Part shown: positions 45,565 through 55,173 of the stretch, piece after piece
How positions within the stretch are numbered: the stretch's first letter is position 1
Layout: the number at the start of each line of letters is the position of its first letter
NCBI RefSeq assembly: GCF_902506555.1
Contig: NZ_LR732707.1
Span: 830,001 to 894,000 of the forward strand
Direction: 5' to 3'
From: Sphingorhabdus sp. 109
GTDB lineage: Bacteria > Pseudomonadota > Alphaproteobacteria > Sphingomonadales > Sphingomonadaceae
Length of the DNA stretch: 64,000 nucleotides
Notes under the pieces: model-generated
The model's input: only the letters and a program-made list of their open reading frames with translations
What the model was told of the DNA's origin: nothing
Database searches by the model: none
Translations under genes and position numbers: made by a program

Positions 45565-46611
45565 ATGGAACGCGAAGGTCAATTTGTCGGCGAATCGGGC
45601 GCTTTTCTCGACGCCGTGGAAAAAGCCAGCCGCGCGGCGCCGCTCAACCGTCCGGTGCTGGTGGTAGGCGAGCGAGGCACCGGTAAGGAGCTGATCGCGG
45701 AACGCCTGCATCGGCTCAGTATGCGGTGGGACGGACCATTTGTAACGCTCAATTGCGCGGCTATGCCGGAAACGCTGATCGAGGCGGAACTGTTCGGGCA
45801 TGAAGCCGGCGCTTTTACCGGCGCCACCAAGGCGCGGGTAGGGCGGTTTGAAGAGGCCGACGGCGGCACCCTGTTTCTCGACGAACTGGGCACCCTGTCC
45901 ACCGGCGCGCAGGAGCGGCTCTTGCGGGCGGTGGAATATGGCGAAATTACGCGGATCGGGTCGTCACGGCCGCAGCGGGTTGATGTCCGCATTGTCGCTG
46001 CCACCAATGCCGACCTGCCGAAAATGGCGGAGGACAACAGATTCCGCGCCGACCTGCTCGACCGGCTATCGTTCGAGGTGGTCACCCTGCCACCGTTGCG
46101 CGTTCGCGAAGGCGACATTCCGGTGCTGGCTGATTATTTCGGTCGGCGGATGGCGGCGGAACTGGAATGGCCGTCGTGGCCGGGCTTCGGACGGCTGGCG
46201 TCGGAAGCGCTGAACCGGCACGAATGGCCGGGCAATGTCCGCGAACTGCGCAATGTGACCGAGCGCGCCGTCTACCAGTGGAATGATCACGGCAGACCGG
46301 TCGATCATATTGTGTTCGATCCGTTCGAGTCACCATGGAAGCCACGAGAAATGCAGGCTAAACGGAAAAGTGAAGCGACGGAAGAGTCCGTTGCAGAAGC
46401 GGTGCCGGCACACGTCGAGACTCCAGTATCCGGTCTTGCCCTCGACGGAGTCGACGACATGAAGGCGGCAGTGGAGGCCTTCGAGAAACGGATATTGGAA
46501 GCAGCGCTGGCGAGGTCGCGCTACAATCAGCGGCAGACGGCCAAGGCGCTCAACCTGACCTATGACCAGCTGCGCCATTCGCTGAAGCGGCACGACCTTC
46601 TAGGCACATGA
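45565..46611 (+). CDS. pspF: Psp operon transcriptional activator
   Basis: 348 residues. Sigma-54-dependent AAA+ activator lacking an N-terminal receiver domain, as is usual for PspF. Walker A GERGTGKE near residue 35, the GAFTGA loop (AGAFTGAT) that contacts sigma-54, Walker B GTLFLDELG, and a C-terminal Fis-type helix-turn-helix (NQRQTAKALNLTYDQLRHSL). The ATG at 45565 begins MEREGQFVGESG. Divergent from the psp genes; PspA is expected to hold it inactive until membrane stress. Confidence 0.95.
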   Translation: MEREGQFVGESGAFLDAVEKASRAAPLNRPVLVVGERGTGKELIAERLHRLSMRWDGPFVTLNCAAMPETLIEAELFGHEAGAFTGATKARVGRFEEADGGTLFLDELGTLSTGAQERLLRAVEYGEITRIGSSRPQRVDVRIVAATNADLPKMAEDNRFRADLLDRLSFEVVTLPPLRVREGDIPVLADYFGRRMAAELEWPSWPGFGRLASEALNRHEWPGNVRELRNVTERAVYQWNDHGRPVDHIVFDPFESPWKPREMQAKRKSEATEESVAEAVPAHVETPVSGLALDGVDDMKAAVEAFEKRILEAALARSRYNQRQTAKALNLTYDQLRHSLKRHDLLGT

Positions 46612-46635
46612 AAAAGGGGGCCCCGGGGCCCCCTT
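46611..46635 (-). terminator. Palindromic terminator between pspF and the PuuD-like gene
   Basis: A 22-base perfect palindrome of G5C4G4C5 flanked by AA/TT. On the minus strand it is followed by a run of T (46615-46611), giving a terminator for the PuuD-like gene; on the plus strand only TT follows. Confidence 0.75.
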
Positions 46636-46659
46636 CACATGCTTCCAATTCTTCCATTT

Positions 46660-47223
46660 CTATCCGGCGTTGGCGTTTACCATGGTGTAGAACATCGGCA
46701 GCGAAAGCAGCACATTGGTGCGCGATGCCATCAGTGCAACCTTGCCCGCTGCGGCTTTCTCGTCTGCTGTCGCTTCGACAATGCCGAGAACTTTCTTCTG
46801 CTTCGGCCAGATAATGAACCAGACATTGGCCGCCATGACGATGGCGATCCACATGCCCACGCCGATCAGCGTGAATGGCTGCTGCAAAGTCATCGCCTGA
46901 TGAACCCAGCCGCTGGCCCATGCGACGTAAAGACCGGTGATCACGGTGAGCAGGGCAGCCCAGCGGAAATAGAACAAGACTTTCGGCGCGATATGCTTGC
47001 CGACAGCCGGCTTCAGATCGTCCGGAATGGTAGGCATCAGCGGTACCTGTACAAAATTCAGATAATAGAGCAGACCGATCCACAACACCCCGAAGAACAG
47101 ATGCAGCCAGCGACCGATAGCATTGCCGGTGACCATATCACCGTGCAGGCCGAACATAATCGCGACCGCAGCGATCACGCCGACAATCATCACCGCATTA
47201 AGATTTCCAAAAAATTTCGCCAT
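46660..47223 (-). CDS. PuuD-like (urate hydroxylase N-terminal domain) membrane protein
   Basis: 187 residues with four or five membrane helices. FFGVLWIGLLYYLNFVQVP, LFYFRWAALLTVITGLYVAW and MWIAIVMAANVWFIIWP resemble the membrane domain of PuuD-type urate hydroxylase, but the C-terminal cytochrome c domain of that enzyme is absent. Many genomes have this short form with unknown role. GGGGGGA precedes the ATG at 47223. It converges with pspF. Confidence 0.78.
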   Translation of the reverse strand: MAKFFGNLNAVMIVGVIAAVAIMFGLHGDMVTGNAIGRWLHLFFGVLWIGLLYYLNFVQVPLMPTIPDDLKPAVGKHIAPKVLFYFRWAALLTVITGLYVAWASGWVHQAMTLQQPFTLIGVGMWIAIVMAANVWFIIWPKQKKVLGIVEATADEKAAAGKVALMASRTNVLLSLPMFYTMVNANAG

Positions 47224-47406
47224 TACATTCCCCCCGGATGATCCAATTTGCAATCAGACATTAACTTTATGCAACCCATAGGTCTATGTCACGAAAAAAT
47301 GGCTTTTTAACCGCGCCTGACGATTATCGGAATATTTATGCTTGCATCTTTTATGCTATTGATGCGTTGAGGCACCACATCTCAAAAACTATGGAGAAAA
47401 GACGAT

Positions 47407-48012
47407 ATGGCTTTCGAACTGCCCCCGTTACCTTATGAAAAAACCGCCTTCGGCGACCTGATTTCCGAAGACACGTTCAACTATCACCACGGCAAGCATC
47501 ATAACGCCTATGTAAGCAAGACCAATGACGCGATCGCCGGTACAGACCACGAAGGAAAAAAGCTTTCCGAAGTCATTGAGGCGGCCGACGGCGGTCTGTT
47601 CAACAATTCCGCTCAGGTCTGGAACCACAGCTTCTACTGGCTTTGCCTTTCGCCCGAGAAAAAGGAAATTACCGGCGAGTTGAAAGACCGGCTCGAAAGC
47701 AGCTTTGGTTCGATCGAAGAATTCAAAAGCAAGTTCAAGGAAGAGGCCGTTGGTCACTTCGCCAGCGGTTGGGCCTGGTTGGTACTGGACGGTGACGAGC
47801 TGAAGATCACTTCCTATCATGATGCCGACACGCCCGTCGTTCATGGCGTGAAACCGTTGTTCACGCTCGATGTCTGGGAACATGCCTATTATCTCGATTA
47901 TCAGAACGCACGTCCGGACTATGTATCCGCACTGCTCGACAATGCGGTCGACTGGGACTTTGTTGCGCTGAACCTTGACGGAGACGGTGTCAGCCGCGCT
48001 GACCAGGGCTAA
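47407..48012 (+). CDS. sodB: Superoxide dismutase (Fe type)
   Basis: 201 residues. Metal ligands: His in DTFNYHHGKHHNAYV, His in VWNHSFYW, and Asp and His in LDVWEHAYYLDY. FNNSAQVWNHSF and the Gln position (near residue 70) fit the iron class. Cytoplasmic, no signal peptide. The 183 bases upstream to the PuuD-like gene hold its promoter. Confidence 0.96.
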   Translation: MAFELPPLPYEKTAFGDLISEDTFNYHHGKHHNAYVSKTNDAIAGTDHEGKKLSEVIEAADGGLFNNSAQVWNHSFYWLCLSPEKKEITGELKDRLESSFGSIEEFKSKFKEEAVGHFASGWAWLVLDGDELKITSYHDADTPVVHGVKPLFTLDVWEHAYYLDYQNARPDYVSALLDNAVDWDFVALNLDGDGVSRADQG

Positions 48013-48033
48013 AGACCAACAGCAGAAATATAT

Positions 48034-48672
48034 TCAAGCCGCGTCCTGACCTTCAGGGCGCGGCTTTTCTTCGACCGAAAAACCGTGCTTCATCAGCATC
48101 GGGATGTTGGCCATGGCAAAGATGAAGGAGGCGGCGGTTACACCCCAGACTTTGATGGTCAACCACCAGTCAAAGCTCAGCGTAGCCACCATCAGTTCAT
48201 TGATAGCCGCCATGCCGGTAAAAAACAGCGCCCAGTTGCGCGAGAGTTTCAGCCAGCCTTCGTCGCTCAGTCCTTCAAACGCCGCCTGCAGCAGACTTTT
48301 CAGCATGGCCTTGCCGCGCAGCAACCCGCCAAATAATATGATTGCAAAGCCGGCGTAGATGATCGTCGGCTTGTGCTGGATGAATCGCGGATCATTGAAA
48401 TAGATGGTGAGGGCGCCGAACCCGAGGATCAGGATCGCGGACATCCACATCATCGGCGAAATCTTGCCCAGCTTCCATTTCGATACGATCATCGCGATGA
48501 CGATGGCGATCATGAAGGCGATCGTGCCATAAATTGCCGAGGTGATGGGATTGCCCTCGGGGGCACCGAATTTATAGACCAGAAAGAACAGCAGCAGCGG
48601 GCCGAAATCGAGCGCGAAGCTCAGGCCTCTGTGCTCTTTCGGAATTTCTTCAATTGCTGTGGCTTCGGTCAT
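48034..48672 (-). CDS. yciB: Inner membrane-spanning septation protein YciB (IspZ)
   Basis: 212 residues, five or so membrane helices. Begins with LDFGPLLLFFLVYKFG and has NWALFFTGMAAINE, WLTIKVWGVTAASFIFAMA near the end. The family affects cell-envelope synthesis and septation. Start overlaps the ftsY stop (ATGA). Its last codons overlap the sodB terminator hairpin. Confidence 0.93.
   Translation of the reverse strand: MTEATAIEEIPKEHRGLSFALDFGPLLLFFLVYKFGAPEGNPITSAIYGTIAFMIAIVIAMIVSKWKLGKISPMMWMSAILILGFGALTIYFNDPRFIQHKPTIIYAGFAIILFGGLLRGKAMLKSLLQAAFEGLSDEGWLKLSRNWALFFTGMAAINELMVATLSFDWWLTIKVWGVTAASFIFAMANIPMLMKHGFSVEEKPRPEGQDAA
48037..48068 (+). terminator. Terminator after sodB, inside the yciB 3' end
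   Basis: AGCCGCGTCCTG pairs with CAGGGCGCGGCT (one G-T pair, six-base loop) and TTTT follows. It encodes the final residues of yciB on the other strand. Confidence 0.7.
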
Positions 48673-49598
48673 GATTCTATCCCGGCTATGGCTGCGGCCA
48701 GATCTTTGGCCTTGAAGGGGCGCAGGTCTTCTATTGTTTCACCAACCCCGATGGCGTGGATCGGCATTCCGAACTGTTTTGCTGCCGCCACCAGAACGCC
48801 GCCGCGGGCAGTACCGTCGAGCTTGGTCATGATAAGGCCGGTGACCTTGGCCACGTCCTGAAACACTTCAATCTGCGACAGGGCATTTTGTCCGGTCGTG
48901 GCATCCAGCACCAGCACCACATTATGCGGCGCTTCCGGATTGAGTCGGCCGAGCACCCGCCGGATCTTGTCCAGTTCGTCCATCAATTCGCTGCGGTTTT
49001 GCAGCCTTCCGGCTGTATCGACGATTAACACGTCGATCCCGGTGGCCGTTGCCTGTTTGACGCCTTCGTAAACTATGCTGGCGCTGTCGCCGCCTTGCGG
49101 CCCGCTGACAATCGGTACGCCCAGTCGTTCGGCCCAGACCTTGAGCTGCCCGATTGCAGCCGCGCGAAAAGTATCACCCGCCGCCAGCATGACGCCATAA
49201 TCCTGTTCCAGAAACAGATGGGCCAGCTTGGCGATGGTGGTGGTCTTGCCCGAACCGTTGACGCCGATGACCAAAATGACCTGGGGGCGGGGAAAGGCGT
49301 CGATCTCCAACGGAACCGCTACCGGTTCCAGAATCGCGGTAATCTCGCGCTGGATGATTTCTTTCACCGCCTGCTCACTCAGGCCTTTTTCAAAGCGTTC
49401 GGTAGCCAATTTCTCACGGATCGAGGCGGCCGTAGCCGGACCCAGATCCGACATGATCAGCGCGTCCTCGATATCGTCGAGCGTGGCGTCATCAAGCTTG
49501 GCCTTGGTCACCAGCCCGGTCAGATTCTCGGTCAGCCGGGAGGATGTCTTGCTAAATCCGCCGAACAGGCGGTCTTTCCAACTGCTATTCTCGCTCAC
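48669..49598 (-). CDS. ftsY: Signal recognition particle receptor FtsY
   Basis: 309 residues. SRP GTPase: the N domain (residues 10-95), then the G domain with the P-loop GVNGSGKTTT near residue 113, DTFRAAAIGQL, VDTAGRLQN, and TKLDGTARGG. It docks ribosome-SRP complexes at the membrane. The acidic A domain of enterobacterial FtsY is absent, as in most alphaproteobacteria. Middle of dapF-mtaB-ftsY-yciB, each overlapping the next by four bases. Its partner ffh is at 53.7 kb. Confidence 0.96.
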   Translation of the reverse strand: MSENSSWKDRLFGGFSKTSSRLTENLTGLVTKAKLDDATLDDIEDALIMSDLGPATAASIREKLATERFEKGLSEQAVKEIIQREITAILEPVAVPLEIDAFPRPQVILVIGVNGSGKTTTIAKLAHLFLEQDYGVMLAAGDTFRAAAIGQLKVWAERLGVPIVSGPQGGDSASIVYEGVKQATATGIDVLIVDTAGRLQNRSELMDELDKIRRVLGRLNPEAPHNVVLVLDATTGQNALSQIEVFQDVAKVTGLIMTKLDGTARGGVLVAAAKQFGMPIHAIGVGETIEDLRPFKAKDLAAAIAGIES

Positions 49599-50860
49599 GC
49601 TGTCACTCTACCAATCAATTGTTTGTTTTGCATGCCGATAATCTCCACTGGCACGATCTGCCCCTTGCCAGCCGGTCGGTCGAGCTGCACGCGAGAGAAA
49701 TTTTCCGCATATCCGGCATCGCCCGACATCTCGACCAACAGTTTCTGTTGCGTCCCGACGAGCGACTGCCGCCATTGTGCGGCGCGTTCCGTTACGCGAT
49801 TGCGCAATATTTTCGCTCTTTCCCGAATGATATGCCCTTCGACCTGCGGCATCTTCGCTGCGGGCGTGCCCGATTTCGGTGAATAGGGAAATATATGCCC
49901 GTGAACTATGTCGCATTGGTCGACTATGGCCAGGCTGTTGGCGAACATGTTTTCCTCTTCGGTCGGAAAACCAGCGATGATATCCGCTCCTATCGCAATT
50001 TCCGGCCGTTTCGCTTTCAGCCGTGCGACCAGCGTGATTGCCTGTTCGCGACTGTGCCGCCGCTTCATCCGTTTGAGGATCATGTCGTCACCCGATTGCA
50101 AAGACAAATGGACATGGGGCATGATCCGTGCCTCACCGGTGAGCAAATCGAACAGCCGGTCGTCAATCTCGATCCCGTCAAGCGAAGACAGCCGCAGTCT
50201 TGGCAAGTCCGGCACGAATTTCAATATCCGCTCGACCAGCATGCCGAGAGTCGGCTCGCCCGGAAGATCCGGACCATAGCTGGTAACGTCGACGCCGGTG
50301 AGAACCACTTCCTTAAAGCCTTGGTCAACCAGCGCCTGGACTTGGCTGACGACTTCCCCCGCCGGGACGGACCGGCTGTTTCCGCGGCCATAAGGGATGA
50401 TGCAGAAGGTACAGCGATGGTCGCAGCCATTCTGGATCTCCACGAAAGCGCGCGACCGGTCGGCAAAGGCGCCGACCATATGCGGCGCGGTTTCCGTGAC
50501 CTCCATGATATCGGAAACCCTGATGTCCGGACGATTGCTTTGCAGGCCCAGTTTGAAATTGGCTGCATCATATTTGTCGGAATTGCCGACCACCGCGCTG
50601 GTTTCCGGCATGTCGGCAAACATGGCGGGGTCAATCTGCGCGGCACATCCGGTGACAATGATATTCTTTTCCGGGTTTTTCTTCTTGGCCCGCCTTATGG
50701 CTTGCCGTGTTTGCCGGACCGCTTCGTTGGTAACCGCGCAGCTGTTGACGATCACCAGATTGTCGCCGTCAATATTGCTGGCCGCAAGATTTTGCCGCAA
50801 AGTCTCGCTTTCTGCGATATTGAGTCGGCAGCCCATGCTGATCATTTCCGGTGCGTTCAT
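49595..50860 (-). CDS. mtaB: tRNA t6A37 methylthiotransferase MtaB
   Basis: 421 residues, radical SAM methylthiotransferase that makes ms2t6A in tRNAs. The N-terminal UPF0004 domain has its three cysteines (SMGCRLN, VNSCAVTNEA, VTGCAAQ); the radical-SAM cluster motif is GCDHRCTFCIIPYGRG near residue 145; a C-terminal TRAM-like domain follows. MtaB rather than RimO or MiaB by the GCRLNIAESE start. Overlaps dapF and ftsY by four bases each. Confidence 0.93.
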   Translation of the reverse strand: MNAPEMISMGCRLNIAESETLRQNLAASNIDGDNLVIVNSCAVTNEAVRQTRQAIRRAKKKNPEKNIIVTGCAAQIDPAMFADMPETSAVVGNSDKYDAANFKLGLQSNRPDIRVSDIMEVTETAPHMVGAFADRSRAFVEIQNGCDHRCTFCIIPYGRGNSRSVPAGEVVSQVQALVDQGFKEVVLTGVDVTSYGPDLPGEPTLGMLVERILKFVPDLPRLRLSSLDGIEIDDRLFDLLTGEARIMPHVHLSLQSGDDMILKRMKRRHSREQAITLVARLKAKRPEIAIGADIIAGFPTEEENMFANSLAIVDQCDIVHGHIFPYSPKSGTPAAKMPQVEGHIIRERAKILRNRVTERAAQWRQSLVGTQQKLLVEMSGDAGYAENFSRVQLDRPAGKGQIVPVEIIGMQNKQLIGRVTA

Positions 50861-51663
50861 CCGAACCGGTCCCAGTCCGCTTCGCCGGAAAAGACATAGG
50901 TGGTCGGGCCCTGCATCTGGATATGCTCGCCTTCCTGCCAGCTGATTGTGAGAGACCCGCCCGGCAAATTGACCTGTACCGGGCTGTTCACCATGCCGCG
51001 CCTGATCGCCGCCACGGCGGTGGCGCAGGCACCGGTGCCGCAGGCCCGCGTCAGGCCGACACCCCGCTCCCAGACCCGCAAATGGATGATTCCATCGGCA
51101 ATATGGGCGATATTGACGTTGACCTTGTCCGGAAACAGCGGGTCGACTTCGATCATCGGTCCGAGGCGCTCCAACTCGACGCCATCGCTGTCATCGACAA
51201 AGAATATGACATGCGGGTTGCCGACATTGACGGTCGCGGGATTTTGCAAATCTTCCCAGCCGACCGGCATGGAAAGCGTATCCATGGCATAGGCAAGGGG
51301 AATGGACTGCCATTCGAAACGGGGCTTGCCCATATCGACAATGGCACCATCTTCGGTCGCATGGCCGGTAATGATGCCGCCGGCGGTCTCGATCCGTGTC
51401 TCGTCGCCGATCAGCTTGGCGACGCATCGGCTGGCATTGCCACAGGCCTCGACTTCGCTGCCGTCGGCATTGAATATCTGCATCCTCACATCGGCAACAG
51501 AAGACGGGCGCAACACGATCAGCTGATCGCAGCCGATACCGCTACGCCGGTCTGCGATGGCGGTCGCTATCGCGCTCGACAGGTTCATTTCCGTTTCGCG
51601 CGCATCGATGATGACAAAATCATTGCCCAATCCGTGCATTTTATGGAAGCGTCCTGTGGTCAT
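50857..51663 (-). CDS. dapF: Diaminopimelate epimerase
   Basis: 268 residues. It interconverts LL- and meso-diaminopimelate for lysine and peptidoglycan. The two catalytic cysteines are in VEACGNASRC near residue 73 and TRACGTGACA near residue 215; begins MHGLGNDFVIID. First gene of dapF-mtaB-ftsY-yciB. Confidence 0.97.
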   Translation of the reverse strand: MTTGRFHKMHGLGNDFVIIDARETEMNLSSAIATAIADRRSGIGCDQLIVLRPSSVADVRMQIFNADGSEVEACGNASRCVAKLIGDETRIETAGGIITGHATEDGAIVDMGKPRFEWQSIPLAYAMDTLSMPVGWEDLQNPATVNVGNPHVIFFVDDSDGVELERLGPMIEVDPLFPDKVNVNIAHIADGIIHLRVWERGVGLTRACGTGACATAVAAIRRGMVNSPVQVNLPGGSLTISWQEGEHIQMQGPTTYVFSGEADWDRFG

Positions 51664-51734
51664 GACCAGCGATTTAGGGATGCCGTTCCCGGGAGTCCAG
51701 CTATTCGGCTAGCAATTGCTGGCGGCAAGTGGTC

Positions 51735-53408
51735 CTAGCCTGCGTTTTGCATCGGTTCTTTTACGGTGGGGGAGGCGCTGGCTCCGGTTTGCGCGGTCTC
51801 CGGCTCGTCCAGATCACCGGCCGGCAACAAATTGCGCTGGGCGAGAATCTTCCGCGTTTCGAGCGCCGTACAAGGGCGTCCATAATACCAGCCCTGACCC
51901 TGGGCACAGCCGATGCTGCGCAACGCATTCTCGGTATCCTTGTCCTCGATGCCTTCTGCGGTGATTGGCAGGCCGAGACTTTCGCCCAGGCCGTTGATCG
52001 CCATCACGATAGCCTTGCTTTCCGCATTGTGCATTAGGGACGAGACAAAGCTGCGGTCAATCTTGATCCGGTCAAACGGCAGGGCGCGCAGGTGGGCGAG
52101 TGAGCTATAGCCGGTCCCGAAATCGTCGAGGGCAATTTTGATGTCCTGATTTTTCAGACTGCCGACGATCGACTGGGCGAGGCTTAGATTCTCGAACAGT
52201 GCACTTTCTGTAATCTCGATTTCCAGACGGCTCGGCGGAAATCCGCTTTCGACAAGCAGTTTGACGATTTTCTGCGCCAGCCAAGGATCAAGCAGCTGGA
52301 CCGGCGCGATATTGACGGAAATCTTCAGCGACGGGTCCCAATATTTTGCGTGGTCGAGCGCCTGCCGCATGATGCTGAGTGACAGATCGCCGATCATTCC
52401 GGTTTCTTCGGCGATCGGGATGAATACTTCCGGCGAAATCAGCCCCTGTGTCGGCGATTCCCAGCGGGCAAGAACTTCAAAGCCGGTCAATTTTCCGGTA
52501 GCGAGATCAATCTGCTGCTCGAAATAGGGAACGAACTCTCCATTGGGGATGCCCATTCGCATGCCGGTTTCCAGCAGGCTGCGCGTTTGCAGCTCCTGCT
52601 CCATGTTAATGTCAAACCAGCAATAGCGGTTTCGGCCCTGCTTCTTCGAATTGTACATGGCGATGTCGGCGCGGCGCATCAGCAGATCAACGCCCTCCGA
52701 TTCTGAATCATAGCGGGCCATGCCGATCGACGTGGTCACGGCAAGCTGTATGCCATTTTCGACAATCGGTGCCGCGATTGTTTCGATCAGATCATCGGCA
52801 ATCCGTTCAACCATTGTCGGCTGTTCGGGGTTGAATACAAAGGCGCAGGCAAATTCGTCACCGCCAAGCCGTGCCAGCAGATTATGGGGCGGCAATACAC
52901 GCTGCAAACGATTGGCCACTTGCTTCAATACGGCGTCGCCGGCGCTATGGCCGTGTACATCGTTGATGGCTTTGAAATTGTCGAGATCGAGCATCATGAA
53001 TGTTATGCTCTTTTTCTGCTTTTGCGCGAGACTGATCATTTCCGCTGTTCTTTCGCCGATGGTGCGACGGTTGAGCAGTCCGGTTAGCGGATCGGTAACA
53101 GCAAGAGAGCGAGCCAGCTGCTCCGCGGCGGCCCGTTCTTCGACCTCTTTGGTCAAGTCATTATATCGGCGCCAGCCGAACAGGATCAGGGCGATATTCA
53201 GCAGGAAAGCGGGGACCAGCACATTGTCGCCGGCCTTGGTCTGGCCAGTGATCGAACCGATAGCATCGGACAGCACAGTGCCGCCGGTGCCGGCGAACAT
53301 CAAAATTGCCAGAATGACGATGACGCCGGTTACAACATCACGACCAATCGAAATCTTATAACCGTTCTTCATCAACCTGAGATGTTGGTCGGCTGCCGGT
53401 CGAGCCAT
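51735..53408 (-). CDS. GGDEF/EAL cyclic di-GMP enzyme
   Basis: 557 residues. Two N-terminal membrane helices (about 20-43 and 65-85) bracket a short loop, without a recognisable sensor domain. Then a GGDEF domain with the intact active motif LARLGGDEFACAF and an EAL domain whose signature reads EVLARW; the catalytic glutamate is kept, DDFGTGYSSL and KIDRSFV are present, so phosphodiesterase activity is plausible. The ATG at 53408 has GGGA upstream; a start at 53456 is possible. Not obviously part of an operon. Confidence 0.93.
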   Translation of the reverse strand: MARPAADQHLRLMKNGYKISIGRDVVTGVIVILAILMFAGTGGTVLSDAIGSITGQTKAGDNVLVPAFLLNIALILFGWRRYNDLTKEVEERAAAEQLARSLAVTDPLTGLLNRRTIGERTAEMISLAQKQKKSITFMMLDLDNFKAINDVHGHSAGDAVLKQVANRLQRVLPPHNLLARLGGDEFACAFVFNPEQPTMVERIADDLIETIAAPIVENGIQLAVTTSIGMARYDSESEGVDLLMRRADIAMYNSKKQGRNRYCWFDINMEQELQTRSLLETGMRMGIPNGEFVPYFEQQIDLATGKLTGFEVLARWESPTQGLISPEVFIPIAEETGMIGDLSLSIMRQALDHAKYWDPSLKISVNIAPVQLLDPWLAQKIVKLLVESGFPPSRLEIEITESALFENLSLAQSIVGSLKNQDIKIALDDFGTGYSSLAHLRALPFDRIKIDRSFVSSLMHNAESKAIVMAINGLGESLGLPITAEGIEDKDTENALRSIGCAQGQGWYYGRPCTALETRKILAQRNLLPAGDLDEPETAQTGASASPTVKEPMQNAG

Positions 53409-53665
53409 AGTTGTTTTCCCGCTGTTGCCGGACGGCTTTTGCCAAACAGTTCTCAATTTCTGGTTAACAGCTGTTCATATCTTTGAAATTCCGGGCTTGC
53501 GATATCGCCCGAACTGCACTAATAGCCTGCCAACTCAGGCGATGCTTGTATCGCCAACCCAGTTTAGAGTTCGAAAAACTCACACGTCGATCAGCGAGGT
53601 TTCGCCCATCGGCGCTTTTTGCGTTGGCCGGGAAACCGGTCTCTTGAAGGAAGAAAGGCGGAGAC

Positions 53666-55129
53666 ATGTTTGATAAGTTGAGCGACCGCCTTGGTGGCGT
53701 TTTCGACAAGTTGCGCGGCCGTGGTGCCCTGCGGGAAGAAGATGTTCGCGGTGCCATGCGGGAAGTGCGGATTGCCTTGCTCGAGGCCGATGTCGCGTTG
53801 CCCGTCGTCAAGGATTTCGTTGAGAAGGTCACCGAGCAGGCGGTTGGCCAGTCGGTCCTCAAATCGGTCACGCCGGGCCAGCAAGTGGTCAAGATCGTCA
53901 ATGACGGTATTGCCGAAATGCTGGGTTCCGAGGTCAGCGGTCTTGAGTTGTCGGTTGCTCCACCCGCCATCATCATGATGGTCGGCCTGCAGGGGTCCGG
54001 TAAGACGACCACGACCGCGAAAATCGCCAAACGGCTAAAGGACAAAGAGAATAAGAAGGTCATGATGGCCTCTCTCGATGTCAACCGTCCGGCTGCGCAG
54101 GAGCAGCTGGCAGTACTGGGCGAGCAGATCAATGCTGCCACCCTGCCGATTGTAGCCGGCCAGCAGCCGGTCGAAATTGCCAAGCGTGCGTTGCAAGCCG
54201 CCAAATTGCAGGGCTTTGATGTTCTGCTGCTGGATACTGCCGGCCGCTTGCATGTCGACCAGCAGCTGATGGACGAGATGAAGGCGGTGGCCGACATTGC
54301 CAAGCCGCAGGAAACGCTGCTGGTTGTCGATGCACTGACCGGCCAGGATGCCGTCAATGTAGCGCAGAATTTTTCCGATCAGGTCGATCTGAGCGGCGTG
54401 GTCCTGACCCGGATGGATGGTGATGCCCGCGGCGGTGCGGCGCTGTCTATGCGCGCCGTCACCGGCAAGCCGATCAAATTTGTCGGTGTCGGCGAGAAGA
54501 TCGATTCTCTGGAAGAATTCCACCCGGAACGCGTTGCCGGCCGGATATTGGGCATGGGCGATGTTGTCAGCCTGGTCGAAAAAGCGGCACAGGTCGTCGA
54601 CAAGGAAGAATCCGAAGCGCTTGCCGAGAAAATGCTCAAGGGGCAGTTCGATCTCAATGATCTGCGCTCGCAGCTTAACCAGATGACCAAGATGGGTGGT
54701 CTGGGTGCCATGGCTTCGATGATGCCGGGCATGAAAAAGGCGAAAGCGGCGATGGCCGGCGGCGGGATGGATGAAAAGGTTCTGGTTCGCATGGATGCCA
54801 TCATCGGGTCGATGACCAAGGAAGAGCGGAGTCGTCCGGGCCTTCTCAACGCCAAGCGCAAGCGCCGGGTCGCGATCGGTTCCGGTACCACGGTGCAGGA
54901 TGTCAACAAGCTGCTCAAGATGCATCAGGAAATGGCCAAGGCGATGAAGCGCATCAAGAAAATGGGCGGAATCAAGGGGCTGATGTCGATGTTTGGCAAT
55001 GGTGGCGGAGCCGCCGGGGCGGGGATGGGTGGCCAGGATGGCGGCCTCGCTGGCATGCCCGGGCTGCCCGACATGACATCAGGCGGCCTTCCCCCTGATC
55101 TGGCGAATTTATTGAACAAGAAGAAATAG
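53666..55129 (+). CDS. ffh: Signal recognition particle protein Ffh
   Basis: 487 residues. N and G domains with the P-loop GLQGSGKTTT near residue 108, LDTAGRLHVD and TRMDGDARGGAAL, then the methionine-rich M domain that binds 4.5S RNA and signal peptides (LKMHQEMAKAMKRIKKMGG). A Gly-rich tail ends the protein. GGAGAC precedes the ATG. First gene of ffh-rpsP-rimM-orf-trmD-rplS. Confidence 0.97.
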   Translation: MFDKLSDRLGGVFDKLRGRGALREEDVRGAMREVRIALLEADVALPVVKDFVEKVTEQAVGQSVLKSVTPGQQVVKIVNDGIAEMLGSEVSGLELSVAPPAIIMMVGLQGSGKTTTTAKIAKRLKDKENKKVMMASLDVNRPAAQEQLAVLGEQINAATLPIVAGQQPVEIAKRALQAAKLQGFDVLLLDTAGRLHVDQQLMDEMKAVADIAKPQETLLVVDALTGQDAVNVAQNFSDQVDLSGVVLTRMDGDARGGAALSMRAVTGKPIKFVGVGEKIDSLEEFHPERVAGRILGMGDVVSLVEKAAQVVDKEESEALAEKMLKGQFDLNDLRSQLNQMTKMGGLGAMASMMPGMKKAKAAMAGGGMDEKVLVRMDAIIGSMTKEERSRPGLLNAKRKRRVAIGSGTTVQDVNKLLKMHQEMAKAMKRIKKMGGIKGLMSMFGNGGGAAGAGMGGQDGGLAGMPGLPDMTSGGLPPDLANLLNKKK

Positions 55130-55173
55130 TCGTAACAGTTTGAATTTATGTATTTTTAGAAAGGTTTATTACA